Source: Candidatus Puniceispirillum sp. (GTDB taxonomy: Bacteria > Pseudomonadota > Alphaproteobacteria > Puniceispirillales > Puniceispirillaceae). From it: a stretch of DNA of 51,338 nucleotides. Each line of letters starts with the position of its first letter. Within the stretch, counting starts at the first letter, position 1. Made by a program: the position numbers and the translations under genes. The notes beneath the pieces were generated by a model that saw nothing but the letters and a program-made list of their open reading frames with translations, made no database searches and was not told where the DNA came from. Below, one piece after another: positions 35,011 through 43,801 of this stretch. The stretch lies in the NCBI GenBank assembly GCA_028383305.1, contig JAOEVD010000016.1, forward strand, positions 1-51,338, given 5' to 3'.

Positions 35011-35167
35011 GGGCGGATGCCAGCATGCGCCGGTGAAGGTAAAGGCGAAACGAATTCGCTTTCAAGGCTCGGTGGTTAGCTCCAACTCACAGTGTCTTTG
35101 GCGTCAATTGCGGTGATCAACGTTGTTGTGTAAACAACTGTTTGATCACATAAATCATAGCGTCGGC

Positions 35168-35755
35168 TTAGTTTTTCGCGAGTGGTTTTTCTGCCATCGT
35201 TTTTGGTATTTTGGATCTTTCCCACATTGATAGAACGGGCCTTCGGGTAAGCAGAAGGGTTGATACGCTATCTTTGTCTGTTGGTTGTTGCCTCCAAAGT
35301 CCAATCACTTGCGAGTCAAAGCTGCTTTCAAAGGATGGCCAAACCTCCTCGCAAAGCTGTAAAAATTTGTCATAATTATTTTCAGGAGTTTCGAACCAAC
35401 GAAAGGCATAATTTCCCTGTTTCACCGGTGGTTCGCTCGTTTTTGGACGTAATGTTGGGGCAAGAAATTTTGTTTTGTGGCTTTTTATGAATTTCAAACG
35501 GCTGAAAATATCATCTGATTTTGATGATGCGGTTCCCATATCTGGCCAAACAGACACTATCGTCAGAACATCTCTTGGAAGACCAATTTGGCTTCGCCAG
35601 ATTCCATAGAGAAAAGCGTGTCCATCAGAATTTTTGAAATGGCTGGAATTTTGAACCTGTTCGGCAACCTCTGACCAATGCCGTGGTACGCAGCTGATCT
35701 CATGATGTACGTAAATTTGGAACATTGTTGCATCAATTCTAATGGCATCAGACAT
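35168..35755 (-). CDS. Hypothetical protein, possible two-module dimeric alpha/beta-barrel (NIPSNAP-like)
   Basis: About 195 residues. Two weakly similar halves each follow a strand-helix-strand pattern: IYVHHEISCVPRHWSEVAEQ with GIWRSQIGLPRDVLTIVSVW, then YAFRWFETPENNYDKFLQLC with IGLWRQQ and STLLLTRR. This is how NIPSNAP and related ferredoxin-like proteins look. ATG at 35755 is used; a TTG at 35785 extends it by ten residues. Confidence in the family is low, in the gene fair. Confidence 0.65.
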   Translation of the reverse strand: MSDAIRIDATMFQIYVHHEISCVPRHWSEVAEQVQNSSHFKNSDGHAFLYGIWRSQIGLPRDVLTIVSVWPDMGTASSKSDDIFSRLKFIKSHKTKFLAPTLRPKTSEPPVKQGNYAFRWFETPENNYDKFLQLCEEVWPSFESSFDSQVIGLWRQQPTDKDSVSTLLLTRRPVLSMWERSKIPKTMAEKPLAKN

Positions 35756-35810
35756 CACAAAAGGTTCCGTTATTATCTCAATCAATCGAAACCGATATTA
35801 TGAATGTGGG

Positions 35811-36251
35811 TCAAATCTTATTGCCACTCATGTTGGATAATAAGTAATCATCTGCCTTTTCCTTTAGAGATTTTGCAGACATTGCCTCGCAAGCGCGTTT
35901 ACCGGGATTGGTTGAAAGTTCCAATGTTGTACGGTTTAGCTGATAGCGCGTGTTTGAAAAGCCTTCTCGGTCAAGCCAAGAAATTGAATTTGCGCTGATT
36001 TCAGTTGTAAGGGTTTTGCTGAAACGGATATGGTTTGTCTCAAATCTGAGGCGGGACACGCTTTGGCGGTCTTCAGCAAACAAAAAGAACAAGGGTTCTT
36101 TGTCGTCTTTTGACTCGATGGTCTTGCAGAGGACTCCAATGCCATTCTCGAATGGCTCAAATGTATTGCTGCTGACTGACTGTATCCCCGCAAAAAAGAT
36201 CAATGCGATCTCAAAAGCACAGACGGAGAATAGGATGAGTTTGCGGATCAT
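35811..36251 (-). CDS. Hypothetical exported or membrane-anchored protein
   Basis: A 146-residue protein with an N-terminal hydrophobic segment (KLILFSVCAFEIALIFFAG) that is a signal peptide or anchor, followed by a soluble domain with mixed strands. No family recognised. A 25-codon copy of its first segment recurs at 40803-40880, so this leader has been duplicated. It lies in an AT-rich accessory stretch. Confidence 0.65.
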   Translation of the reverse strand: MIRKLILFSVCAFEIALIFFAGIQSVSSNTFEPFENGIGVLCKTIESKDDKEPLFFLFAEDRQSVSRLRFETNHIRFSKTLTTEISANSISWLDREGFSNTRYQLNRTTLELSTNPGKRACEAMSAKSLKEKADDYLLSNMSGNKI

Positions 36252-36394
36252 TTGATTGCACCTAAGTTAAACAGTTATTTAGTCTGCGGAGTAATAAAAT
36301 TAAAGTCCAAAGCTCTAAAAATCCAGACCTCTATTGAATGCGATTGGGCGTGAAAGATGAAAACCAAAAGCGGTTCGTATAAATTTGATTTTGA

Positions 36395-37225
36395 TTAGGT
36401 GTAAACACTTACCAGAAGTTGCAAACCGACAACAGCCAGAGCAAAATGTAATAAAAGATAGAATTGCTGATCGGTCATCAAATCACTTATTTTGTGTCCC
36501 AAAATCACTCCAATAGGTATCGCTGGCAAAAGCAATAGTGAGATAATTAGGCTCGATTTGGACAAAATATCAAGTTCCCAATAAAGCGGGACTTTGGTGA
36601 GGTTCAATATAAAGAAAAATGCGCCCGCTGAACCGATAAAAACGGTCCGTGGCACCTTGCAAGATAATAGAAATATCTGCAATGGGATGCCGCCTGAAAC
36701 TGAAATAAAGCTGGCAATGCCTGAAAGTGTGCACCAAAAACTGCCCCAGCTCCAAAGCGCGATTGGCCTGCTTTGCAGAGGCGGGATGGCGACAAGGTCT
36801 ATTTTGACGGGCAGAAAACGTTTTTTGAAATATAAAAAAGCTGTTAATAGCGACATGCCGCCAATAAAGCTGACAAGCGCAGTGTTCGATATATAATCGA
36901 AAAAATACCAGCCGAGGCCATGCCCCAACAAACCAAAAATCAACATAATCACGAGAAGTTTATAATTAATTTTATTGTTTGAAAAAAACACCACCCAGAT
37001 ATCAATAATCAATAAAATAGGAAGCGTTACGGCTAATGCAATGCGGGGCGATGTAACCAGTATAAGAACAGGTATACCCAGTGCGACGGCGCCACCAAAG
37101 CCGGATTTTGAAACCGCAGTGATGAGCACCGCGATAAAACCAATAGCGTAAAACAGGAATGGTGTGACAACGCCAACCGCGCCAAATAACTCAGTTAAAT
37201 AGGTCAAGCTATTGTTCCGTAACAA
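36395..37225 (-). CDS. TauE/SafE family membrane protein
   Basis: Up to 276 residues with about eight membrane helices. The repeated family motif appears as AVSKSGFGGAVALGIPVLIL near the N-terminus, and FISVSGGIPLQIFLL in the second half. Members are proposed to export sulfite, sulfoacetate or related anions. The frame's first start is TTG at 37225, inside an inverted repeat; TTG at 37207 is an alternative that leaves the repeat upstream. Confidence 0.85.
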   Translation of the reverse strand: MLRNNSLTYLTELFGAVGVVTPFLFYAIGFIAVLITAVSKSGFGGAVALGIPVLILVTSPRIALAVTLPILLIIDIWVVFFSNNKINYKLLVIMLIFGLLGHGLGWYFFDYISNTALVSFIGGMSLLTAFLYFKKRFLPVKIDLVAIPPLQSRPIALWSWGSFWCTLSGIASFISVSGGIPLQIFLLSCKVPRTVFIGSAGAFFFILNLTKVPLYWELDILSKSSLIISLLLLPAIPIGVILGHKISDLMTDQQFYLLLHFALAVVGLQLLVSVYT

Positions 37226-37255
37226 TGTGAGGTTGCCTAGACTTTAGTCACATTG
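37223..37255. promoter_or_regulatory. Perfect 8-bp inverted repeat at the TauE/SafE start
   Basis: CAATGTGA at 37223-37230 is mirrored by TCACATTG at 37248-37255 with a 17-bp spacer. TGTGA-N-TCACA resembles CRP/FNR half-sites but the spacer is too long for that. It may be an operator pair or an mRNA hairpin near the start codon. Confidence 0.4.
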
Positions 37256-37547
37256 CCTTACTTGGCAAGGTCTAACCATGCTGTGATTTACGCTCTTAAC
37301 GAGCACCTATTCAGCAAATAAATAGAATATTGAATTTTTTGGAAAAATCTCTTTTCTAAAATTCTAAACCGCGTCATCACTTGCTTTGAAAACAGTGCGC
37401 TCAAGCCAAGGTCTTCTCCTTTTTTGTTGGAGTTTTTCCATGATGGTAAGATTGTGCTAGGCTGTTATTCAGATGGCAGAAAGAAGGCGTTTGCAATGAA
37501 TTTGGCGCGATCAAAGGGGTTAACTTTTATTTGGGAAGTGGTTTAAA
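37256..37547. other. Intergenic region between TauE/SafE and DUF938 genes
   Basis: About 290 bp of AT-rich sequence between divergent genes, presumably with both promoters. A 16-codon frame from the ATG at 37497 ends just before the methyltransferase. No RNA gene or repeat is seen. Confidence 0.4.
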
Positions 37548-38213
37548 TTGGTATTGCGTACAAACATCCCATCAACAGCCAGCGTTGTTCAGGAAAAAAG
37601 TGATGGATGCTTGCATTCGCCTGCTGCAGAGAGAAATTCAGCCCAAATAATTGAGCTTGTTCGCGGTTACGCGCCGGAAAGTGGAAGTGCTCTGGAAATC
37701 GCAAGCGGTACCGGCCAACACATAGTTGAGCTTGCCGCTGCTGTTCCCAACTTAATCTGGCAACCGTCTGACATAGACGAGACCCGCTTGAATAGCATTG
37801 TCTTAAGAAGCCTCGCAAAACAGTTACCAAATCTTTTGCCGCCCATAAGACTGGATGTAACGGATAAGGGCTGGTCAGCCTTTTGCCCCAATCAGGATTT
37901 CATCTTGCTGGTTAACCTGTTGCACCTTGTCAGTGAAGCTGAGGTAAAAGCTATCATACGTGGAATTTCTCAATCCCTAGCTGAAGATGGGCGTTCCGTC
38001 ATTTATGGTCCGTTTATGCGAGATGGTGTTCTAAGCAGCAGTGGTGACAGGTGCTTTCATCAGAGCTTGATAGAGGCTGATCCAGATATTGGTTATAAAG
38101 ATGATGCTTGGATGCTCGATCTCTCCAGGCAACAAAGTCTGAAGATTATCAAAATTCTGGAAATGCCAGCTAACAACTTGGCGTTCGTTATGGAGAAGGG
38201 TAACACCAATTAA
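37548..38213 (+). CDS. DUF938 SAM-dependent methyltransferase-like protein
   Basis: A 221-residue protein with the DUF938 opening SPAAERNSAQIIELV, SAM motif ALEIASGTGQHIVELA, the acidic PSDIDETRL and ILLVNLLHLVSEAE. The methyl acceptor is unknown. The start is TTG at 37548 after GGGAAG; no ATG lies in the first 60 codons. It stands alone among accessory genes. Confidence 0.82.
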   Translation: MVLRTNIPSTASVVQEKSDGCLHSPAAERNSAQIIELVRGYAPESGSALEIASGTGQHIVELAAAVPNLIWQPSDIDETRLNSIVLRSLAKQLPNLLPPIRLDVTDKGWSAFCPNQDFILLVNLLHLVSEAEVKAIIRGISQSLAEDGRSVIYGPFMRDGVLSSSGDRCFHQSLIEADPDIGYKDDAWMLDLSRQQSLKIIKILEMPANNLAFVMEKGNTN

Positions 38214-38336
38214 TCCATCCTGTAGAAAGGTACTTCTATAGACGCAATCAAGCGGGTGATGCGCGAGCCCAACATTCGGCTAGCAAAAGAATTACAGTTA
38301 ATATTTCGCTTCGTATTTGGGTAATAACATACTGTT

Positions 38337-38555
38337 TTATCTGTTTTTAAATTTCAATAAAAATAGCGCAACTAAACCAGAGACCATCGCAGTTATAACC
38401 AATATCAACGGGCTGTGCCAATCATCTGGACTGGTAATAAAGAATGCGAAAAATAGGCCTACAAACACCAGTAAAAAATCATATATTGGATTGCCTTTGA
38501 ATTTGTGCTCAGGGTTTTTCAATTTAACAATCTGATCCTTTTTGGTAACTATCAC
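38337..38555 (-). CDS. Small two-helix membrane protein
   Basis: A 72-residue protein with a basic N-terminus and two hydrophobic segments (DFLLVFVGLFFAFFI and LILVITAMVSGLVALFLL). The start is GTG at 38555. No family recognised. It precedes nothing on its strand and follows the GFA gene by 17 bp, so the two may be co-transcribed. Confidence 0.55.
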   Translation of the reverse strand: MIVTKKDQIVKLKNPEHKFKGNPIYDFLLVFVGLFFAFFITSPDDWHSPLILVITAMVSGLVALFLLKFKNR

Positions 38556-38572
38556 AGTGAAAGCAAAATTAA

Positions 38573-38983
38573 TTATTTTTTTGGTGGTCGTTTTTCAAAG
38601 GCTGGAAGGCCATCTGGCAAGTGATGAAATGGTTGGATGTCACAAGTAAATATAGCTGCTTGTGCTGCGAATGCTGATGGGTCATCCAGTGTCCCAACTT
38701 TTACAATCATTGAGTTTGGACGAGCGGGGCTCTCGGTCCCCATCGCTGTTCCGCAGTTTTCGCAAAAATGTCTTGTAACAGGCGTCTCAATATCGGTTCT
38801 TGCAAACTTTTTTGGATTCCCCTCTACGTAGCGAAATGCATCTTTGGGAAACACCATAACAATGTTTGGGTTACCGCCAGTGATGTACTGGCACTCTCGG
38901 CAGTGACACTGGAATGCAGCCTCGGCTTGCCCACTAATTTCATACTTAAGGCTGCCACAATAGCAACGTCCTATGGTTTTCAT
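38573..38983 (-). CDS. GFA-family zinc protein (glutathione-dependent formaldehyde-activating enzyme-like)
   Basis: About 136 residues. Zinc-binding cysteines appear in order: GRCYCGSLKYE, FQCHCRECQYITGG and HFCENCGTAMG. The fold carries glutathione-dependent chemistry in Gfa and CENP-V-like proteins; most bacterial members have no known substrate. ATG at 38983 follows GGAGAACC and is preferred over the longer frame to 39049. Confidence 0.88.
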   Translation of the reverse strand: MKTIGRCYCGSLKYEISGQAEAAFQCHCRECQYITGGNPNIVMVFPKDAFRYVEGNPKKFARTDIETPVTRHFCENCGTAMGTESPARPNSMIVKVGTLDDPSAFAAQAAIFTCDIQPFHHLPDGLPAFEKRPPKK

Positions 38984-39173
38984 CACCGGTTCTCCAAAAT
39001 TCTTTCTGTATGAAACCCTGACAGAAAACAAAGTTGGCGCATAGGCCAAATAATTAAGTCGAAGTAACTAACCAAATGAGAGATTTGATCTTGTGCTTCG
39101 GTTCATTTTCCCTGACCTTAAGAATAGCTGTTAGATTTTTGTATGGTGCCTGTGTTTTTGTGGAGGCCAATTT

Positions 39174-39866
39174 ATGGCTCAGGATAAAGAAACGTGTATT
39201 ATAGTTGGCGCAGGTAGTGGCTTAAGCGCATCTCTCGCTAGACTGTTTAGTGCGGAAAATATGTCTGTTGTCTTGGCAGCGCGTGATATCCAAAAATTGA
39301 AGGGTTTGAGAGAAGAGATCAACTGTGATTTGGTGCAATGCGATGTGACTAACATTAATCAAGTCGAGAGTCTATTTGCTCAAACTGACCAAATTTTAGG
39401 TAAGCCATCAGTTGTAGTTTACAATCCTTCAGCAAGAATCAGAGGCGACATAACAAGCCTTGATCCGGTAAAGACAAAGTTAGCACTCGAAACAACGTGT
39501 TATGGAGCGTTTTTAGTTGCTCAACAAGCTGCCATTCGAATGACCAAAATTGGTCGTGGAAGTATTTTCTTTACTGGCGCTTCAGCTGGAATAAAAGGTT
39601 TTCCAAACTCTTCAGTGTTTGCAATGGGTAAATTTGGCCTCCGTGGTCTGGCACAATCCTTGGCTAGGGAGTTGCAACCAAAAAATATTCACGTTGCACA
39701 TTTCGTTATAGATGGCGGCATTTCCTCTGAGTTAAGACCTGATACTGGAGAACAAACGCTTTTAAATCCAGATGAAATTGCAAAGACTTACCTTCATTTC
39801 CATCGCCAAGATCGCAGCATTTGGTCTTGGGAAATTGAACTGAGACCATGGGTTGAGAAGTTTTAG
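39174..39866 (+). CDS. Short-chain dehydrogenase/reductase family protein
   Basis: A 230-residue SDR with nucleotide motif IVGAGSGLSASLARLF, VVYNPSAR in place of the usual NNAG, and FTGASAGIKGFPNSSVFAMGKFGLRG, where Tyr of YxxxK is replaced by Phe (FAMGK). Such FxxxK forms occur in marine SDRs of unknown function. ATG at 39174 follows a good TGGAGG site. It precedes an EamA permease on the same strand. Confidence 0.85.
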   Translation: MAQDKETCIIVGAGSGLSASLARLFSAENMSVVLAARDIQKLKGLREEINCDLVQCDVTNINQVESLFAQTDQILGKPSVVVYNPSARIRGDITSLDPVKTKLALETTCYGAFLVAQQAAIRMTKIGRGSIFFTGASAGIKGFPNSSVFAMGKFGLRGLAQSLARELQPKNIHVAHFVIDGGISSELRPDTGEQTLLNPDEIAKTYLHFHRQDRSIWSWEIELRPWVEKF

Positions 39867-39947
39867 GGCTTAAGCGCTCATTAAACGTGGCGATTCAACA
39901 GCTATAATTTGCCCAAAACAGCTTCAACAGGATCAGGTCTCATCATT

Positions 39948-40862
39948 TTGCCGATAAGTAACATTCAAAAAGAAAATCTTCTTGGCAGCTTTTTGATGGT
40001 GGTTGCAATGGCAACATTTGCTGTCGAAGATAGTGTGATAAAACTTGTTTCGTCAGCGCTGCCAGTTGGACAGATTCTATTTCTGCTGGGTTTTGGCGGA
40101 GCTCTGACCTTTTCTGGATTGGCTTTGATCCTGCGAAAAGAGATTTTTTCATTGGTTTTTTTCACTAAGCCAATGCATTTTCGCGTGGTGTCTGAATTAA
40201 CAGGTCGCGTATTTTACTCATCCGCGCTTGCTTTGACACCTTTAGCCTCGTCTACAATGATTTTACAGGCAACTCCACTTGTTGTTGTGGTTGGCGCAGC
40301 TGTATTGTTCAAAGAAAAAGTTAGTGCTTTGCGGTGGGCTGCAGTTCTGCTTGGCTTCGTTGGTGTTTTGATCATAGTTGACCCTGCCAGTGATAGCTTC
40401 TCATTCTTGTCAATTTTGGCGGTGCTAGGAATGCTTGGTTTTGCGGGTCGAGATCTTGCTAGCCGGGCGGTGCCAAAGTCATTGAATATTTTTACTCTTG
40501 GGGTGCACGGCTTTATGTCGATTGCCCTGTCAGGCCTCGCCTTAAGCTTTTTCTTCAATGAACCGTTTATCTGGCCGGACGCCAGTTCTTGGCTTTACCT
40601 GCTTCTAGGTGTTTTTCTTGGTACAATTGGATACAGCTCAATCATCTCAGCAATGCGGATTGGTGAGGTGTCTGCAATCACACCTTTTCGATATTCACGG
40701 ATCATTTTTGGTGGGGCAATCGGTGTTTTATTCTTTGGAGAGAACATCACATTAACTGCGGCCATTGGTTGCGGGCTAATTGTATTGTCTAGTTTTATCG
40801 TTCTATACCCACGCCGCTACAAACAGGATCAGCGCGATTTCAAAAGCACAAACGAGGAATAG
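39948..40862 (+). CDS. EamA/DMT family permease (third of three)
   Basis: About 304 residues with ten membrane segments; EamA landmarks are LRWAAVLLGFVGVLIIVDP and ITPFRYSRIIFGGAIG. It is more distant from the two paralogues near 20 and 26 kb. The start is uncertain: TTG at 39948 after GGATCAGGT, or TTG at 39909. Its last dozen codons lie within the copy of the hypothetical-protein leader on the other strand, so the C-terminus may have been altered by that insertion. Confidence 0.85.
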   Translation: MPISNIQKENLLGSFLMVVAMATFAVEDSVIKLVSSALPVGQILFLLGFGGALTFSGLALILRKEIFSLVFFTKPMHFRVVSELTGRVFYSSALALTPLASSTMILQATPLVVVVGAAVLFKEKVSALRWAAVLLGFVGVLIIVDPASDSFSFLSILAVLGMLGFAGRDLASRAVPKSLNIFTLGVHGFMSIALSGLALSFFFNEPFIWPDASSWLYLLLGVFLGTIGYSSIISAMRIGEVSAITPFRYSRIIFGGAIGVLFFGENITLTAAIGCGLIVLSSFIVLYPRRYKQDQRDFKSTNEE

Positions 40863-40880
40863 GGTGAGTTTGTGGGGCAT
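40803..40880 (-). pseudogene. 25-codon truncated copy of the leader of the hypothetical protein at 36251
   Basis: Minus-strand ATG at 40880 opens KLTLFLVCAFEIALILF, nearly the same as KLILFSVCAFEIALIFF of the protein starting at 36251, then ends at a TAG at 40803-40805. Similarity extends a little upstream of the ATG. It lies 29 bp past the ricin-like gene and overlaps the 3' end of the EamA gene on the other strand. Confidence 0.6.
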
Positions 40881-40909
40881 TTCGTTGGTTACCTGAGATT
40901 GGAATATGG

Positions 40910-41437
40910 TCAATTGCCTATACGCCAACGTCTGTATTTGCCCTTGGTTGTAGCGCAGTTTTCAAGCGTCAAACGCCTCATCAAGTGAATAGGTGTCCCA
41001 CCACCGCCTTCTTTGGACTTTCCGTCATTCACTACTAAACAAAGTTCGTTGTTAACAACTAATCTAATCTCATTAGCTGAGTTTAGATCAAATTTTTGAA
41101 GATTTTGTTCAGCGCATCTTGTCAGAATTAAGCGCGATCCTTGAGAACTGTTTTCTGCTGCCATACAGACGTCAAAGGCAGGCAGATAAAATCTACCAGT
41201 TGCTACAAGGCTGGCATCAAAAGCCTGATCCACGCCAATCTGCCCTTGGTAGGAGTAACACGTGTGAGCCTGAAGCCCTCGTTGAACCTTTGCACGATCC
41301 TTATGACCGCGTATATCTATACAATATCCTCGCTGATCATCTAATTTGCTGACAAGCTGTACCTCAGCTAAATTATTACCCCAAGCCGTCTGGCTGCACA
41401 GGGTAAGGAATATGGCTGTGATCAGGGTGCGGGTCAT
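40910..41437 (-). CDS. Secreted ricin-type beta-trefoil-like protein
   Basis: A 175-residue exported protein. A 20-residue signal peptide ends TAWGNN. The rest has repeated segments of ricin-B type: GYCIDIRGHK, FDVCMAAENSSQGSRLILTRC with QNLQKFDL, and ELCLVVNDG ending YRRWRIGN. The paired Cys and the QxF/W-like turns fit a carbohydrate-binding trefoil. Its ATG shares a base with the stop of the deacetylase gene upstream, so both are made together and may act on the same polysaccharide. Confidence 0.75.
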   Translation of the reverse strand: MTRTLITAIFLTLCSQTAWGNNLAEVQLVSKLDDQRGYCIDIRGHKDRAKVQRGLQAHTCYSYQGQIGVDQAFDASLVATGRFYLPAFDVCMAAENSSQGSRLILTRCAEQNLQKFDLNSANEIRLVVNNELCLVVNDGKSKEGGGGTPIHLMRRLTLENCATTKGKYRRWRIGN

Positions 41438-42333
41438 TACTGCTTCAGTTGCTTATCTAGTGGCAGTTTACGGTAGAACCGAGAAACTTCGTTTGGTGTT
41501 GTAATCCAGATTTCATCACGCCTTTTACATATGTAATCGAGGGCTCTTTTTAAGTGTTTTTGTCTGAAGGGCTGACCAACAATGAATGAATGAAGCGATA
41601 GCGGAAAAACAAGCGGTTGTGGCTCATTTAAATCCATCAGAACATCAAACTGATCAATAATCATATTTGCGTATTCCTCAGCTGAAACTCGGCGTCCGAC
41701 TATTGCTGGCTGATCATTAAGTTCTATAGGGTAGGGTAGAGTTAAAATTTCGCCGTTATCAGTTTTCATCCAGAAGGGCTGCTCATCACAGAGGCCCCAA
41801 TCCAACAAATATTCATAACCAGCTGCGGACAAAATATCTGGCGTTTTTTGACTTGGAGTAAGGTAAGAGGACAACCACCCATTAGGGCGCTTACCATCAG
41901 CCTTGGTCATTATTTCTGTTACTTCGGCGACCATTTTAGCCTCTTCCTCAATAGCCATATCAATGGGCCTTGTGGTGCCGTTTGAGATACCGTGGCCGAT
42001 CATTTCATCACCGCGGTTGCGGTAGCGTTCCAAAAGCTCAGGGCTGTGGGAGTAATTAGCTGCATTTACGATAACGCCGACGTTCATTTCGAGGTCGTCG
42101 AACAGATCTGCTAAACGCCAACCACCCACTCTGTTTCCATATTCGCGCCATAACCAGCTTCTTTGGCTCCAAGGCTTTGTCTCGCGATCTAAGTCAATGC
42201 CGCCACCTTCACCAAACGGAAAATGTTCAATGTTTAAAGCGATGTAAAAGGCTATGCGTTTTCCATCTGGCCATTCAAAAGAAGGCCGTGTCGAAATACC
42301 CGAATAATTAAATCTATTGTGATCTTTAAGCAT
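41437..42333 (-). CDS. Polysaccharide deacetylase family protein (PuuE allantoinase-like)
   Basis: A 298-residue NodB-homology protein. Typical segments are RIAFYIALNIEHFPFGEGG, VGVIVNAANYSHSPELLERY, EMIGHGISNG and FPLSLHSFIVGQPFR. The motif order matches the PuuE/HpPgdA-like branch, which includes allantoinases and cyclic-imide hydrolases. No signal peptide, so a cytoplasmic amidohydrolase is as likely as a polysaccharide deacetylase. ATG at 42333 follows GAGGATG. Confidence 0.85.
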   Translation of the reverse strand: MLKDHNRFNYSGISTRPSFEWPDGKRIAFYIALNIEHFPFGEGGGIDLDRETKPWSQRSWLWREYGNRVGGWRLADLFDDLEMNVGVIVNAANYSHSPELLERYRNRGDEMIGHGISNGTTRPIDMAIEEEAKMVAEVTEIMTKADGKRPNGWLSSYLTPSQKTPDILSAAGYEYLLDWGLCDEQPFWMKTDNGEILTLPYPIELNDQPAIVGRRVSAEEYANMIIDQFDVLMDLNEPQPLVFPLSLHSFIVGQPFRQKHLKRALDYICKRRDEIWITTPNEVSRFYRKLPLDKQLKQ

Positions 42334-42555
42334 TGTTCACATCCTCTTGAGAAATGCTGCCACAAAATAAGGCCAGCGCAAAGGCCGGCCGAGTTTAGGG
42401 AGAAAATGCGTTAGGTTCACCATTAACACTGCACCTGTATTTTGACGGGTTTATGGCTGGAATCGTTTCATTGTGTGGGTTTAGCACAGGAAATTGCACG
42501 TAAATTTACGTTATGAAAATTAAAATATAATGAAGTCATTAGTGTAGAAAAGTAA
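42334..42555. other. Intergenic region left of the first repeat copy
   Basis: AT-rich, about 220 bp. A GGCC-rich hairpin-like stretch near 42372-42393 lies close to the deacetylase start. No gene or gene remnant recognised. Confidence 0.4.
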
Positions 42556-42672
42556 ATGGTGGAGAGGGTGTCTGCCTCACGCAGATTTAAGCAATTAATT
42601 ATGATCTGTTTTTCTGGATGCTGATAATCTTACCCCACATTCCACCCCAAAATAATATTGGGGTTATTGGGC
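42556..42672 (+). repeat. Attachment-like dispersed repeat, copy R1 (left half, diverged)
   Basis: Starts ATGGTGGAGAGGGTG, then the hairpin TCTGC-CTCAC-GCAGA, ATTATGAT, a T-rich stretch and the iteron TTACCCCACATT followed by a decayed second copy (CCACCCCAAAAT) and GGGTTATTGGGC. It matches R2 and R3b in order but has lost the right half where the dioxygenase gene ends at 42680. Confidence 0.75.
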
Positions 42673-42679
42673 CACCCTG

Positions 42680-43507
42680 CTACACGGGGATTTCACCCTG
42701 CGCAGTGCATCGGTGGAGTTTTCTTGGCATGTCTTCGGTGTAATCGCGGACCGCGTAGTGCATCGTGCGACGATTATCCCAAACTAAGACATCTCCCACA
42801 CGCCACTGATGGCGGTAGATATTTTCTGGTTGGGTCGCAACCTTGTTCATGTAGCTTAACATCCAGGATCCTTCTTCTGCACTGACATCTTCGATTTCAG
42901 TGGTGAAGTGTGGATTAACAAATATAGCTTGTTGGTTTGTGCCACTGGGCAATCTTACGATAGGATGTGATTGTGGAGGCTTTATTTCAGACTTATCTAT
43001 TAATCGTGCATCAGAAGTGCCGGCAATGCTTCTTTGAAAAGTTGCCATTCCACTATGGAGTGCTCTCATACCATCGATCATTTCTCTCATATTATCTGAT
43101 AGATTTTTGTATGCATTAACCATATTACACAGCATCGTGTCACCATGGCCTTCCGGTATAATAAGTGAGTGTAAAATAGTCGCTGACGGTGGTTGTTCTG
43201 AATGAGAGATATCAGAGTGCCAATAATCATTTGGCGCACCTGGGCGCCCAGGTTGGTTTTCCAGAATCAGAACTTCAGGCAAACCCTCGACGCTCGCGCG
43301 CGTTTTTAGTGGGTGCGAATTAACTGGGCCAAAAAATTCAGAAAAGGCAACTTGCGCGTCAGGGTTTAAGTCCTGGTTTCTAAATAAAAGTACAAGGTTG
43401 TCATTGTAAAGTTCTAGAATGTCAGATTTTGTTTCGTTGTTTATTTTGTTTAGATCTATGTCGCAGATTTCAATTCCCAAGGCTCCATTTATACATTTTG
43501 TCTTCAT
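42680..43507 (-). CDS. TauD/TfdA-family Fe(II)/2-oxoglutarate dioxygenase
   Basis: A 275-residue dioxygenase. The iron ligands are in YWHSDISH (HxD) and TMHYAVRDY, and the 2-oxoglutarate Arg is near the C-terminal DMPRKLHRC. The N-terminal ALGIEICDIDL is standard for TauD. Family substrates include taurine, 2,4-D and alkyl sulfates. ATG at 43507 follows GGAGG. It is divergent from a second dioxygenase and is bounded on its 3' side by repeat R1. Confidence 0.9.
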   Translation of the reverse strand: MKTKCINGALGIEICDIDLNKINNETKSDILELYNDNLVLLFRNQDLNPDAQVAFSEFFGPVNSHPLKTRASVEGLPEVLILENQPGRPGAPNDYWHSDISHSEQPPSATILHSLIIPEGHGDTMLCNMVNAYKNLSDNMREMIDGMRALHSGMATFQRSIAGTSDARLIDKSEIKPPQSHPIVRLPSGTNQQAIFVNPHFTTEIEDVSAEEGSWMLSYMNKVATQPENIYRHQWRVGDVLVWDNRRTMHYAVRDYTEDMPRKLHRCTAQGEIPV

Positions 43508-43801
43508 CCATTGCCTCCTAATAAACGCTGCTGTTGTTTATCTAATATGTACAATTGTAATACTGAATGATTTTCCAATAAAATGTCAAAGCCTAACCTT
43601 GACGTCATACCCTGTATTTTAATGCACATTAAAATTGGTTTTGATGAAGATTTTTTTCTGTTTCAGAATGATTTTGACAGAGGGATTGAGTCAGATCTTG
43701 AATCTTAGCTAAAACACCTTTGCTGGGTTGTTGGTTTCAAGGCGCAATGATATCGTTAGGTTTGAATGGTTCATTTGGTCGATGTTTTGAGGTCAATTCT
43801 G

